A stretch of 64,000 bases of DNA from the NCBI RefSeq assembly GCF_900141715.1, contig NZ_FQYK01000004.1, forward strand, positions 248,001 through 312,000, read 5' to 3'. The translations under genes and the position numbers were made by a program. The notes beneath the pieces are model-generated. The model was not told the DNA's origin. It worked only from the letters and a program-made list of their open reading frames with translations, and searched no databases. This document shows positions 37,238 to 45,412 of this stretch, piece by piece; within the stretch, counting starts at the first letter, position 1, and each line of letters opens with the position of its first letter. This DNA is from Algibacter luteus. Its GTDB lineage: Bacteria; Bacteroidota; Bacteroidia; Flavobacteriales; Flavobacteriaceae.

Positions 37238-38241
37238 CTTAATACGTGTCCGCTAATATGACCTTCCATAATGGAAAGAATTTCTCTTTCACTACTTGTA
37301 TGTTGATCGCCCTGAATGGTATGTTTTAATGCAAAAGCTGCTGTAGCAAAATCGATTACTTTTTTATCATCCCATTGATGTTCAATACCATGTAAAAAAG
37401 CTGCAGCAAAAGCATCGCCTGTGCCAAATCGGTCTGTAATAGCCACCTCAATTGTTTTGGAACTGTAATATTTAGAATTAGTTAGAAAAACACCCGACAC
37501 CTTGTTTACACTTGCAGAGCAATGTTCTCTTATTGTAAAAGCAATATGTTTAATTCCAAATTTATCAGCCGCCATTTGAGCCGCTTCTTTGGTGTTTTCT
37601 AGACGACTTGTACCTGACGGATTTAGATTGTATACATCTTTTAATACGTCTGCATTACCAAATAATAAATCGGTGTTTTCTAAAATCTTATCAAATATTT
37701 TACGCGCGTCTGCAGCGTCTTTCCAAAGCGATCTTCGGTAATTCATATCAAACGCTACTTTAACTCCCAATTGTTTAGCGATTTGAGATACTTTTATCGT
37801 TTCTTCAGCACATTGTTTTGAGAGCACAGGTGTGATGCCAGACAGAAATAACCATTTTTTATCATTAAGGATATCCTCCCAGTTAAATTCATCTTTCTCA
37901 ATTTCACTGAAAGAAGAATACTTACGGTCATAAATTACACTAGAAGGTCGAATTGAAGCACCTAATTCAATAATATAGGTGCCCATTCTATGTCCTCCTC
38001 GGATGATATTGCCAGTATCGATTCCATAAGCCCTTAAAGAACGAATGGTCGCGTCTCCAAGCTGGTTTTCAGGAAGTTTAGTAATATAACTTACCTTGTT
38101 TCCTAGCACGCCTAAAGAACTTGCGACGTTGGATTCTGAACCAGCATAATCAACATTAAAGGAACTGGAAGAATTTATTTTGTTACTATAATTACTAGGA
38201 GTTAATCTCATCATGATTTCTCCAAAAGTTGTGAAACTCAT
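37234..38241 (-). CDS. PfkB-family 2-keto-3-deoxy-sugar-acid kinase
   Basis: This 335-aa ribokinase-fold enzyme has the N-terminal GEIMMRLTPS, the substrate-binding NVDYAGSESNVASSLG and the C-terminal anion-hole motif RFGTGDAFAAAFLHG with catalytic Asp. It should phosphorylate KDG or KDGal before aldol cleavage. It overlaps the regulator gene by 4 bp and the aldolase gene by 4 bp. Confidence 0.88.
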   Translation of the reverse strand: MSFTTFGEIMMRLTPSNYSNKINSSSSFNVDYAGSESNVASSLGVLGNKVSYITKLPENQLGDATIRSLRAYGIDTGNIIRGGHRMGTYIIELGASIRPSSVIYDRKYSSFSEIEKDEFNWEDILNDKKWLFLSGITPVLSKQCAEETIKVSQIAKQLGVKVAFDMNYRRSLWKDAADARKIFDKILENTDLLFGNADVLKDVYNLNPSGTSRLENTKEAAQMAADKFGIKHIAFTIREHCSASVNKVSGVFLTNSKYYSSKTIEVAITDRFGTGDAFAAAFLHGIEHQWDDKKVIDFATAAFALKHTIQGDQHTSSEREILSIMEGHISGHVLR

Positions 38242-38966
38242 TTTTTTAGTAGTGATTTAGTATAGTTATTTTGTGTTTCAAGGATGTGGTTTCGCATAGC
38301 TTCACGAGCCGCAGTGCCATTACTTTCAATAATGCCCTGAAGAATATTTTCATGATGATTTAGCATCAGTTTTTTTTCCTTTAGAAGATGCCCCTCCATT
38401 GGCTTTACATAAACAGCAGTCTTAAATTTTGGTATTAAATTAAAGATTGGACTTAATAGTAATTCTAATACGTCATTATTGACAATAGATAGAATAATAC
38501 TATGAAAATCGTTATCTAATTCAGCCTCTTTTTTCTTATCCTTTAAAGCACATTTTCTCATTTGAATCATGTTATTCTTCAATAATTCTATGTGGCTGTT
38601 TTTTCTGTAAATTGCTGCTTGTGATGCAAGAGTCGGTTCTAATATAAGTCTAGTATTAATAGTTTGAAGGATGATATTTTTGTCTGAAGATAGCTCAAAA
38701 AACAGATTGAGATTTTCTGAAGCATTTTTTAAACTTATTTCTGCGACGTATACACCGCTGCCTCTTTTTACATCAACAATACCACGTGCACTCATTTTTT
38801 TAACAGCTTCACGAACGGAAGTTCTACTTACATTGAATACTTCGCAGAGTTCGTTTTCTGAAGGTATTTTACTTCCGGGAAGATATTTTCCGGCCCGTAT
38901 AGCTTCGGTTAATTCATACTCCACCTGCTGGGTAAGTGATTTGTTTTGACCTAAAGAAGTAAACAT
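38238..38966 (-). CDS. GntR-family regulator, FadR/FCD subfamily
   Basis: 242 aa from the ATG at 38966; a further ATG at 38990 lies too close to the predicted start of transcription. The N-terminal winged helix has SENELCEVFNVSRTSVREAVKKM and ends in GSGVYV. The C-terminal FCD domain binds a ligand, presumably a pathway acid such as galactonate or KDG. It is first in the operon and is likely to control itself and the three enzymes downstream. Confidence 0.9.
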   Translation of the reverse strand: MFTSLGQNKSLTQQVEYELTEAIRAGKYLPGSKIPSENELCEVFNVSRTSVREAVKKMSARGIVDVKRGSGVYVAEISLKNASENLNLFFELSSDKNIILQTINTRLILEPTLASQAAIYRKNSHIELLKNNMIQMRKCALKDKKKEAELDNDFHSIILSIVNNDVLELLLSPIFNLIPKFKTAVYVKPMEGHLLKEKKLMLNHHENILQGIIESNGTAAREAMRNHILETQNNYTKSLLKK

Positions 38967-39001
38967 AATTTTAATAGATTTATTATACATCAGACATCAT
39001 A

Positions 39002-39009
39002 CAAATATA
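39002..39009 (-). promoter_or_regulatory. -7 element of the galactonate operon
   Basis: On the minus strand the sequence is TATATTTG. A TTG on that strand (39025-39027) is only 15 bp upstream, shorter than usual spacing. The regulator probably binds here, but no clean operator palindrome was found. Confidence 0.5.
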
Positions 39010-39208
39010 ATAAATGTTATCTGTCAACCTAATTAATGCTGAATATATAAAAGGAGGGATTCTATCAAATTATTATATAAATGTCATATCCTAATTCGCT
39101 ACTTCTTAAGAGCTAATTCCCATTTCCAAGCGGAAGATAATGCAGTGAAGCTTTTTTGTTTTTAAAGTTTTAGGAATAAAAGGTCAATTGGAACGTTTTA
39201 AAAATCGA

Positions 39209-40147
39209 TTATTTACTATATCCGTAAATATCTTTTAAAACTTGGGATTCATTATTTTCATCAATTACTTGCAAGTCATATCTAATTTGTATTTTGGTAT
39301 TTATGGGAGCATAATAGTAAATCACCCAAGCATCAGCTTCATTTGTGCCTATACATCCATTAGAATATGCTTTTCCTAAGGTAATGGGGTTTGTTGTTGG
39401 GTGTATTAATTGTCCGTATCTCAATCCATTTAATTCAGTTTCCAAAAAGGGAATTAGAGGCAGTTTGGTTACTTTATTATCATCCCTTTTCGTAACAAGG
39501 TATTCATGGTTATTTACTGGATTCACATATTTCGGATTTTTAATATGTTTTACAATGGTTCCTTTTCCTGTTTTTGTTCTTAAATCTTCCATTCTACCAG
39601 ACATTTCTAAGAACTTTTTTTCGTGTCTTCCTACGCGAATAGGAAACTCATAAAGCTTTAACGAATCTTCATAAATGCGAAGTTTAAATTCTGGAATATT
39701 TATGTCTATAGTGGTATTTTTAAATGCATTTAAAAGTTTTGTAGCCTTAAAAGAGTCTGGTATAGTAATAAATGAGCCCGAAGGTATGGCAATCATTTGT
39801 CGTTGATTATATACAAAAGAGTCTTTTGCTTTCTTTCTGTAATAGTCGGTGTTTTGAAGTGTGTCAATGATCCAGTAATTATTTCTAACTAAAAGATGTT
39901 CTGTTAATTTATAAGGGGTTATTGAATCGTATTTAGTTACGATAGAATCTATAAATGGAAAGTAATTGTCAACTATAATATTCTTTTTAATTTGAATTTT
40001 TAAAGGAAGTGAATTAGTGGTTAAACGTTTATTGGCAAATGAAATGACGAAACAATCATCGTTTTTTGGATAACATATGTTTATTACAAAAAAAATAGGT
40101 ATTGCTAAAACTAAAGCTAGTTTTAATATGAGTTTAATTGTATTCAT
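39209..40147 (-). CDS. L,D-transpeptidase (YkuD family)
   Basis: 312 aa from the ATG at 40147; the longer frame starts with TTG. An N-terminal hydrophobic signal or anchor (about 5-25) is present. The catalytic YkuD motif is near the C-terminus: LIHPTTNPITLGKAYSNGCIG, with Cys as nucleophile and the upstream His. The last Arg of the usual SxGCxR motif is replaced by Thr. It forms or exchanges crosslinks in peptidoglycan or attaches protein to it. Confidence 0.82.
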   Translation of the reverse strand: MNTIKLILKLALVLAIPIFFVINICYPKNDDCFVISFANKRLTTNSLPLKIQIKKNIIVDNYFPFIDSIVTKYDSITPYKLTEHLLVRNNYWIIDTLQNTDYYRKKAKDSFVYNQRQMIAIPSGSFITIPDSFKATKLLNAFKNTTIDINIPEFKLRIYEDSLKLYEFPIRVGRHEKKFLEMSGRMEDLRTKTGKGTIVKHIKNPKYVNPVNNHEYLVTKRDDNKVTKLPLIPFLETELNGLRYGQLIHPTTNPITLGKAYSNGCIGTNEADAWVIYYYAPINTKIQIRYDLQVIDENNESQVLKDIYGYSK

Positions 40148-40251
40148 TTTATTGTTTTGATGTATTTTACAAAGTGGATTGAAATACAATTGCAATAGCC
40201 TAAAATTGAATTATTTTTTTCAATCAGAATACGTATGTAACTTTTGTAATA

Positions 40252-40659
40252 TTATACAGCCTTTTTTAGGTAATAATTTATAATATCAGCGGTAGAAACA
40301 ATGCCAACCAATTTATCATTCTCAAGAATTGGAACAGCATGATAGTGTTGCGTAGATAACACTTTGGCTACATCCTCAACGTTAGCTTTTGTAGTTAAAT
40401 AAAAAGGCTTTTGCGTCATGATGTCTTTAACTTTTAAATCTTTATAAACTTTGTGGTCGTCATTAATTCCTGCTCCGGCAATATTATACATGAAATCAAC
40501 TAAACTAACCATACCAACTAATTTCTCATTTTTTAAAACAGGAATGTGTTGATGCCATTTCTTTTTCTCGTAAATATGCTTAACATCTAAAAGGTTTTGT
40601 TCTGGAGTAACAGAAATCACATCCTTCGTCATTACATGTACTATTGAATCAGATTTCAT
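40252..40659 (-). CDS. CBS-domain-pair protein
   Basis: 135 aa from the ATG at 40659. The in-frame ATG at 40698 lies upstream of the expected transcript start (about 40683), so it is rejected. Two CBS domains (VMTKDVISVTPEQNLLDVK...; KDIMTQKPFYLTTKANVEDVAKVL...) form a Bateman module that usually binds adenosine nucleotides. It is stand-alone, with no attached enzyme. It shares a divergent regulatory region with the UbiB operon, so it may signal energy state in the same response. Confidence 0.88.
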   Translation of the reverse strand: MKSDSIVHVMTKDVISVTPEQNLLDVKHIYEKKKWHQHIPVLKNEKLVGMVSLVDFMYNIAGAGINDDHKVYKDLKVKDIMTQKPFYLTTKANVEDVAKVLSTQHYHAVPILENDKLVGIVSTADIINYYLKKAV

Positions 40660-40686
40660 TTTTAATGGATTTAAATTTAAACAACT

Positions 40687-40760
40687 TAAAGTTATCATAT
40701 TAAAGCCTTATTTAACATGATTTAAATCATATAAAATCATGCTGAATGTTAATATATTTA
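40687..40760. promoter_or_regulatory. Bidirectional FNR-type regulatory region
   Basis: The perfect 14-bp palindrome ATGATTTAAATCAT (40717-40730) is centred at 40723.5. On the plus strand TATATTTA (40753-40760) begins exactly 29.5 bp from the centre. On the minus strand TAACTTTA (40694 down to 40687) also begins exactly 29.5 bp from it. One box therefore lies at the class II position for both divergent promoters. Confidence 0.65.
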
Positions 40761-40787
40761 ATACTAGTATAACTTAAATCTAAGGTT

Positions 40788-41159
40788 ATGAAAACTAAAA
40801 CCATATTGGAATTACTTACACTAAGTTCTAGCATTTACGTTTTAGCAAGAGACACTCATTTTTTAGATAAAATAAGCGAGTTTTCAGAAAAAAGTAAAGA
40901 AAATATTAATAAATCTATGGCCGAAGCGCAGTTAGATGAAAATGGAAACGAAATGGAGTTTATGGATAAAATAATATTTAAAACCCATGAGCTAAAAGAG
41001 GAATTGTATGAAAAAATAGAGGAGTTGGTTGCTAAATTCTATAAAAAAATAAATGTAGCTCATTTAGATGAAATTAAAGCGCTAAATGAAAAAATTGAGA
41101 AGTTAGACACAACAGTTGCATTATTAGAAGCTAGACTCAACAAATTGGAAGCTAAATAA
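40788..41159 (+). CDS. Small coiled-coil protein upstream of ubiB-like gene
   Basis: This 123-aa protein has a short N-terminal hydrophobic stretch (ILELLTLSSSIYVLA) and long charged helices with heptads. The final third (IKALNEKIEKLDTTVALLEARLNKLEA) is a clear coiled coil. It resembles phasin-like or poly(3-hydroxyalkanoate)-granule proteins only in general composition, and I do not assign a family. It ends one base before the UbiB-like gene and is certainly co-transcribed with it. Confidence 0.7.
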   Translation: MKTKTILELLTLSSSIYVLARDTHFLDKISEFSEKSKENINKSMAEAQLDENGNEMEFMDKIIFKTHELKEELYEKIEELVAKFYKKINVAHLDEIKALNEKIEKLDTTVALLEARLNKLEAK

Positions 41160-41160
41160 A

Positions 41161-42864
41161 ATGGGTGTTTTAACTGATATTATAAAACGGTTTAAATCTA
41201 TCTCTAGATATAATCAAATTATTAGAGTACTGATGAAGTATGGTTTTGATGATTTGGTACATTATTTAGAAGAAAATAAAAACTACACTTTTATTCAAAA
41301 ATTTATCCCAAACTCTACTAAAAAGCGTGTATCTAAATACGGTAAATGGGCAAAAATGAGACTAGTCTGCGAAGAGTTGGGACCAACCTTTGTAAAATTT
41401 GGTCAAATCTTAAGTAATAGACCAGATTTAGTACCATTAGAATTGACTTTTGAGCTAGAAAAATTGCAAGACAATGTACCACCAATGTCTGAAAGTATTG
41501 CTAGAAACGTGGTTGAAACGGAATTAAAAGACAAGGTAGAAAACTTATTTGCTTGGTTTGAACCAACACCATTTGCTTCAGCATCCATGGCACAAGTGCA
41601 TAAAGTAACATTGCATTCCGGAAAGCGTGTGGCTTTAAAAATACAACGTGCAGGCATTTATGATGTAATTATAGAGGACATCAAAGTGATGTATCGCGTT
41701 GCGAATGTTTTGGAAAAAAGAATTCCCTCTTTAAAAAGTTTTGATCCAGTAGGGTTGGTTAGCAATTTTGAAGCTTCCATTTTAAAAGAACTCGATTTTA
41801 TTCACGAATCTATTAACGTTCAAAGGTTTTACAATAATTTAAAGAATGATGATTCTTTAGATCAATTTGCAAAAGCACCAAAAGTATACCCGGAATTTAC
41901 AACAACAAAAGTATTGGCTTTAGAGTTTGTTTCGGGCATTAAAATAGATAAAATTGAAGAACTTAAATCTAAAGCTATTGATACTACAGTTATCGCAAGA
42001 AGGTTGTCAATAAGCTACTTTAAACAAATTTTTGAATACGGGTTCTTTCATGCAGACCCGCACCCTGGAAATTTATTGGTACTTCCAAATAATCATATTT
42101 GTTATCTCGATTTTGGTATGATGGGAAGTATGCTTCCTAGAGACATTTCAATTTTTGGAAAATTATTTATCGCAATTACCAATAAAGACGTAAAAAAAAT
42201 AATTAAAGCGTTACAAGAACTTTCCAATAATGCACCCATTACAAATAGAAGAGAATTAGAGTTTGATATCAATGAATTTGTAGAAAAATATTATGTTAGA
42301 GATGTTCATGAAAATGAAATGAGTACAATTTTATTAGAACTTAAAGATATCATCATCGCTCATGGCCTAAAGGTTCCCACTCATTTTTTCCTTTTCGCAC
42401 GATCCTTAGTTACTATTGAAGGCGTTATCGAAAAATTAGACCCTAAATTAGAACAATTTGAGATTGTTAAACCTTACCTTAAAAAAAGTGCTACAAGAAA
42501 ATACAACCCATTATTGATGGGTAAAAAAATAGCAAATTCATTAGTTGAATTTACCGATTATATGGAAGAGCTTCCTCAAGATTTAAAAAATGCCATTCGT
42601 AAAATTAACTCGGGTCAAATAAAAGTAGACTTAACACATAAAGGCATCGACCCTATGGTACATACGCTTCAACGCATAACAAAACAATTAATTACAGCAT
42701 TTATAATGGTTGCTCTAATTGTCGGTGCATCATTATTCATCATATTTGAAATTCAGCCGCTTTGGAAAGGTATTTCTTTGTTGGGCATTTCAAGTTTTAC
42801 ATTAGCAATAATTCTAGGGTTTGGTATGCTATCAAATATTAGAAAAGGGGATTATGATTATTAA
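41161..42864 (+). CDS. AarF/UbiB (ABC1) family atypical kinase
   Basis: The protein is 567 aa with the family KxGQ motif (FVKFGQILSNR, about residue 80), HADPHPGN and the metal-binding YLDFGMMG. Two hydrophobic segments form the C-terminus (about 510-560). UbiB proteins have ATPase activity and help isoprenoid-quinone synthesis or lipid handling. Bacteroidota make menaquinone, so the exact role is open. The gene is second in an operon with a coiled-coil protein and has a predicted FNR-type promoter. Confidence 0.9.
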   Translation: MGVLTDIIKRFKSISRYNQIIRVLMKYGFDDLVHYLEENKNYTFIQKFIPNSTKKRVSKYGKWAKMRLVCEELGPTFVKFGQILSNRPDLVPLELTFELEKLQDNVPPMSESIARNVVETELKDKVENLFAWFEPTPFASASMAQVHKVTLHSGKRVALKIQRAGIYDVIIEDIKVMYRVANVLEKRIPSLKSFDPVGLVSNFEASILKELDFIHESINVQRFYNNLKNDDSLDQFAKAPKVYPEFTTTKVLALEFVSGIKIDKIEELKSKAIDTTVIARRLSISYFKQIFEYGFFHADPHPGNLLVLPNNHICYLDFGMMGSMLPRDISIFGKLFIAITNKDVKKIIKALQELSNNAPITNRRELEFDINEFVEKYYVRDVHENEMSTILLELKDIIIAHGLKVPTHFFLFARSLVTIEGVIEKLDPKLEQFEIVKPYLKKSATRKYNPLLMGKKIANSLVEFTDYMEELPQDLKNAIRKINSGQIKVDLTHKGIDPMVHTLQRITKQLITAFIMVALIVGASLFIIFEIQPLWKGISLLGISSFTLAIILGFGMLSNIRKGDYDY

Positions 42865-42883
42865 ATGATGTGCTTATAAAATA

Positions 42884-42915
42884 AAAAATGCACAATTCTA
42901 ATTGTGCATCCTTTT
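42884..42915. terminator. Bidirectional terminator between ubiB-like and coiled-coil genes
   Basis: The perfect 10-bp stem ATGCACAATT / AATTGTGCAT is flanked by an A run on the left and CCTTTTT on the right, between two convergent genes. Confidence 0.8.
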
Positions 42916-42931
42916 TAATAAAATTAATAAT

Positions 42932-43537
42932 TTAAGGTTTAGAAAACGCTTTTTTGAAATGATCAAAAGCTTCTGAAATTTCGTTTTGAAAATGTTCTAG
43001 TTTAGTCTCTTCTTTTTTCTTTTGATACTTGCCTCGAAACTTATCTATAAAGGAATTAAACTCCTTTTTTCCTTTTTCAAACGATGCTTTGGCTTCAGGC
43101 TTCTCTTTTTTGAATTTTTGTTCTAAAATTTCTAACTGAATTTTGAATTGTTCAATTTCAATTAGCGTAAGTGCATACATTCTATTTAAAGTCTCATTCG
43201 TTTTAATTTTAACTTCAATATCATGTAACGTAGCAAGTAATTTCTTTTTTTGCTTTTTAAATACGTCAATCGTTTCAGCTTTACCCAAAGCTAGTTGCAC
43301 TCTAAGTTCATCAAATTTAGTGTGAAGTTCTTCTATTTTTTCCTTAATCCCTTTAACCTGGAATTCGCTGTCATGAATAAATTGATTAAATTGTTTTTTA
43401 ACATCTTCATATTTATCTTGCGCTTCAGCTTTTCCTAAAGCTGCTTTTACTTGAAACTCCTCAAGCTCAGTAGCCGATTTTCTAAGGGCATCAATAACTT
43501 TATCTACAAAATGTATCTCCTTGTTTTTCATGGCCAT
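42932..43537 (-). CDS. Coiled-coil protein of unknown function
   Basis: The protein is 201 aa, almost wholly helical and highly charged. Similar units recur (FQVKAALGKAEAQDKYEDVKKQFNQF and, 50 residues on, VQLALGKAETIDVFKKQKKKLLATL), so it has an internal repeat of ALGKAE-type segments. There is no signal peptide, membrane segment or catalytic motif. It lies inside the CBS/UbiB/Mla block and has its own FNR-type promoter. It may be a structural or scaffolding partner of that block. Confidence 0.7.
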   Translation of the reverse strand: MAMKNKEIHFVDKVIDALRKSATELEEFQVKAALGKAEAQDKYEDVKKQFNQFIHDSEFQVKGIKEKIEELHTKFDELRVQLALGKAETIDVFKKQKKKLLATLHDIEVKIKTNETLNRMYALTLIEIEQFKIQLEILEQKFKKEKPEAKASFEKGKKEFNSFIDKFRGKYQKKKEETKLEHFQNEISEAFDHFKKAFSKP

Positions 43538-43554
43538 AAGATTTATGTTGTTTT

Positions 43555-43598
43555 TAAATATCTAAATTAAATTCATTTTAAGCAATGATAATAATCAG
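43555..43598 (-). promoter_or_regulatory. Predicted FNR-dependent promoter of the coiled-coil gene
   Basis: The box ATGA-TAATAA-TCAG (43585-43598, core TGAT-N4-ATCA) is centred at 43591.5. On the minus strand GATATTTA starts exactly 29.5 bp away (43562 down to 43555). That differs from TAnnTTTG at the first and last positions, so it is the weakest of the set. Confidence 0.5.
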
Positions 43599-43763
43599 TT
43601 TTGATACCTTTTATAGGATTTAAAAAGTGCATATAACTCTATGATTAATTGGGTATAATTGATGGTTTGATTTTTATAGTTTCACTTTTAAGTAAAAATT
43701 TGTTTCCTGTGCTTATAAAATCAATACGAAATATTAGCATAACCTAATCAATCGATTTTTACA
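43599..43763. other. Rest of the 311-bp gap between divergent coiled-coil and mlaE-like genes
   Basis: I see AT-rich sequence only: no reading frame, no RNA-like hairpin and no repeat. The two regulatory stretches at its ends are listed separately. Confidence 0.5.
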
Positions 43764-43828
43764 ATGATATGCATCAGTAACTACATGATTTTGGTCATTT
43801 AATATGAAGTAATGTTATTATAACTTTA
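43764..43828 (+). promoter_or_regulatory. Predicted FNR-dependent promoter of the mlaE-like operon with tandem boxes
   Basis: Two boxes lie 21 bp apart, centre to centre: ATGA-TATGCA-TCAG (43764-43777) and ATGA-TTTTGG-TCAT (43785-43798). The second is centred exactly 29.5 bp before TAACTTTA (43821-43828). With the start near 43832 the boxes fall at about -61 and -41, the classic class I and class II positions. Confidence 0.6.
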
Positions 43829-43848
43829 AATATTTGAAAACCTTTTTT

Positions 43849-44619
43849 ATGCTGAAATCAATCCAAATAGAATCATTCTTCATAGAAATTGGTGAACTCA
43901 CATACTTCGCTAGAAGGTTTTTTAAAGAACTTTTCAAAAAACCTTTTGAGTTTAATGAGTTGTTGAAACTCTGCTACAGTATAGGTAATAAATCTTTTTT
44001 ATTAGTTGGTATTACTGGTTTTATTATTGGCTTGGTTATAACCTTACAAACGCGACCAACATTAGAAGAATTTGGTGCAGAGTCATGGATGCCGTCTATG
44101 GTAAGCATTTCTATTATTAGAGAAATAGGACCTGTAATTATTGCTTTAACATTTGCCGGACGTATCGCCTCGGGAATTGGAGCCGAATTAGGTTCTATGC
44201 GCGTCACCGAACAAATTGATGCCATGGAGGTTTCGGGTACAAACCCATTTAAATTTTTAGTTGTTACAAGAATTTTGGCAACGACTTTAATGCTGCCGTT
44301 GTTAGTGATTTATGGCGATGCTATTGCCTTATATGGTTCCTACATTGTAGAAAACTTAAAAGGTGAAGTTTCTTTTCAGTTGTATTTTAACAAAGTATTT
44401 AATGCCATAGAGTTTGGAGATATTATTCCAGCAACTATTAAAACCTTTTTTTTCGGATTCGCAATTGGTTTAGTAGGTTGTTTTAAAGGTTATAACTGTA
44501 AAAAAGGTACTGTAGGTGTGGGGTTAGCAGCAAATTCGGCAGTCGTGTTTTCATCCATGTTATTATTTATAATTGACTTTGTTGCTGTATTTATAACCGA
44601 TATATTTTTCGAAATTTAA
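43849..44619 (+). CDS. mlaE: MlaE-type permease of an MCE lipid ABC transporter
   Basis: 256 aa from the ATG at 43849; the longer frame starts with TTG. This inner-membrane protein has family signatures LVGITGFIIGLVITLQTRP, IIREIGPVIIALTFAGRIASGIGAELGSMRVTEQIDAMEV and GLVGCFKGYNCKKGTVGVGLA. It moves phospholipids or other lipids between inner and outer membranes with the two following genes. Confidence 0.93.
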   Translation: MLKSIQIESFFIEIGELTYFARRFFKELFKKPFEFNELLKLCYSIGNKSFLLVGITGFIIGLVITLQTRPTLEEFGAESWMPSMVSISIIREIGPVIIALTFAGRIASGIGAELGSMRVTEQIDAMEVSGTNPFKFLVVTRILATTLMLPLLVIYGDAIALYGSYIVENLKGEVSFQLYFNKVFNAIEFGDIIPATIKTFFFGFAIGLVGCFKGYNCKKGTVGVGLAANSAVVFSSMLLFIIDFVAVFITDIFFEI

Positions 44620-44621
44620 AG

Positions 44622-45401
44622 ATGAACGAAGCCCAAAACATACAAGAAATTAAAGAATCAACGCGCATTAGAAAGCCCATTCTTGAAATCAAAGATTTAA
44701 GAAAATCGTTTGGGAATAATCATGTTTTAAACGGTTTTAATCTTCAGCTTTTTGAGGGTGAAAACTTGGTTATTATGGGAAAATCAGGTTCAGGAAAATC
44801 TGTAATGATCAAGTGTTTGGTAGGATTGATGCAAGCAGATTCTGGTAGTATTAAGGTTATGGGAAACGATATAAACACCCTAAATGAACATGATTTAAAT
44901 GAATTGCGAACTGAAATAGGCTTTTTGTTTCAAGGTAGTGCTTTGTATGATTCCATGACCGTAAGAGAGAATTTAGAATTTCCTTTAAGACGACATAAAC
45001 ACAAATTTGGCATTGTAAAAGAAAAAACACCGTTGGTAATAGAAGCCCTCGAAAGTGTAGGATTGGTTGATGCCATAGACTTAATGCCCGCTGAACTTTC
45101 TGGGGGAATGCAAAGGCGCGTAGCTTTAGCTAGAACATTAATTTTAAAGCCTAAAATAATTTTATACGACGAACCTACAAGTGGTTTAGATCCTATAACC
45201 GCGAAAGAAATCATCGAACTAATGCGAAGAATTCAACGAGAATATAAAACATCGTCACTAATTATAACCCATGATGTAGATTGTGCTCGCGTGGTATCAG
45301 AACGTATGGTTTTACTAGTAGATGGTATTAATTATGCTGAAGGTACTTTTGAAACATTAAAAAATTCAAACGATGAAAAAGTAAAAGCGTTTTTTAAATA
45401 A
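44622..45401 (+). CDS. mlaF: MlaF-type ATPase of an MCE lipid ABC transporter
   Basis: This 259-aa ATPase has Walker A GKSGSGKS at about residue 53, signature LSGGMQRRVALARTL, Walker B IILYDEPTSGLDP and H-loop LIITHDVDCA. It lies 2 bp after the permease gene and 11 bp before the MCE protein gene. Confidence 0.95.
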   Translation: MNEAQNIQEIKESTRIRKPILEIKDLRKSFGNNHVLNGFNLQLFEGENLVIMGKSGSGKSVMIKCLVGLMQADSGSIKVMGNDINTLNEHDLNELRTEIGFLFQGSALYDSMTVRENLEFPLRRHKHKFGIVKEKTPLVIEALESVGLVDAIDLMPAELSGGMQRRVALARTLILKPKIILYDEPTSGLDPITAKEIIELMRRIQREYKTSSLIITHDVDCARVVSERMVLLVDGINYAEGTFETLKNSNDEKVKAFFK

Positions 45402-45412
45402 ATAACACAGTC

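Noticed and set aside
38991-39027. Palindromic operator for the GntR-type regulator
   Set aside because: Partial inverted arms (CAGACAT and ATG-TTA-TCTG) are too loose to support a site by eye.
40148-40251. Terminator hairpin ATTGAA...TTCAAT between the CBS and L,D-transpeptidase genes
   Set aside because: The stem is only six A/T-rich pairs with a loop of mostly T; too weak to call.
40660-40698. ATG at 40698 as start of the CBS protein
   Set aside because: It lies upstream of the start of transcription implied by the box and the -7 element; the domain begins right after the ATG at 40659.
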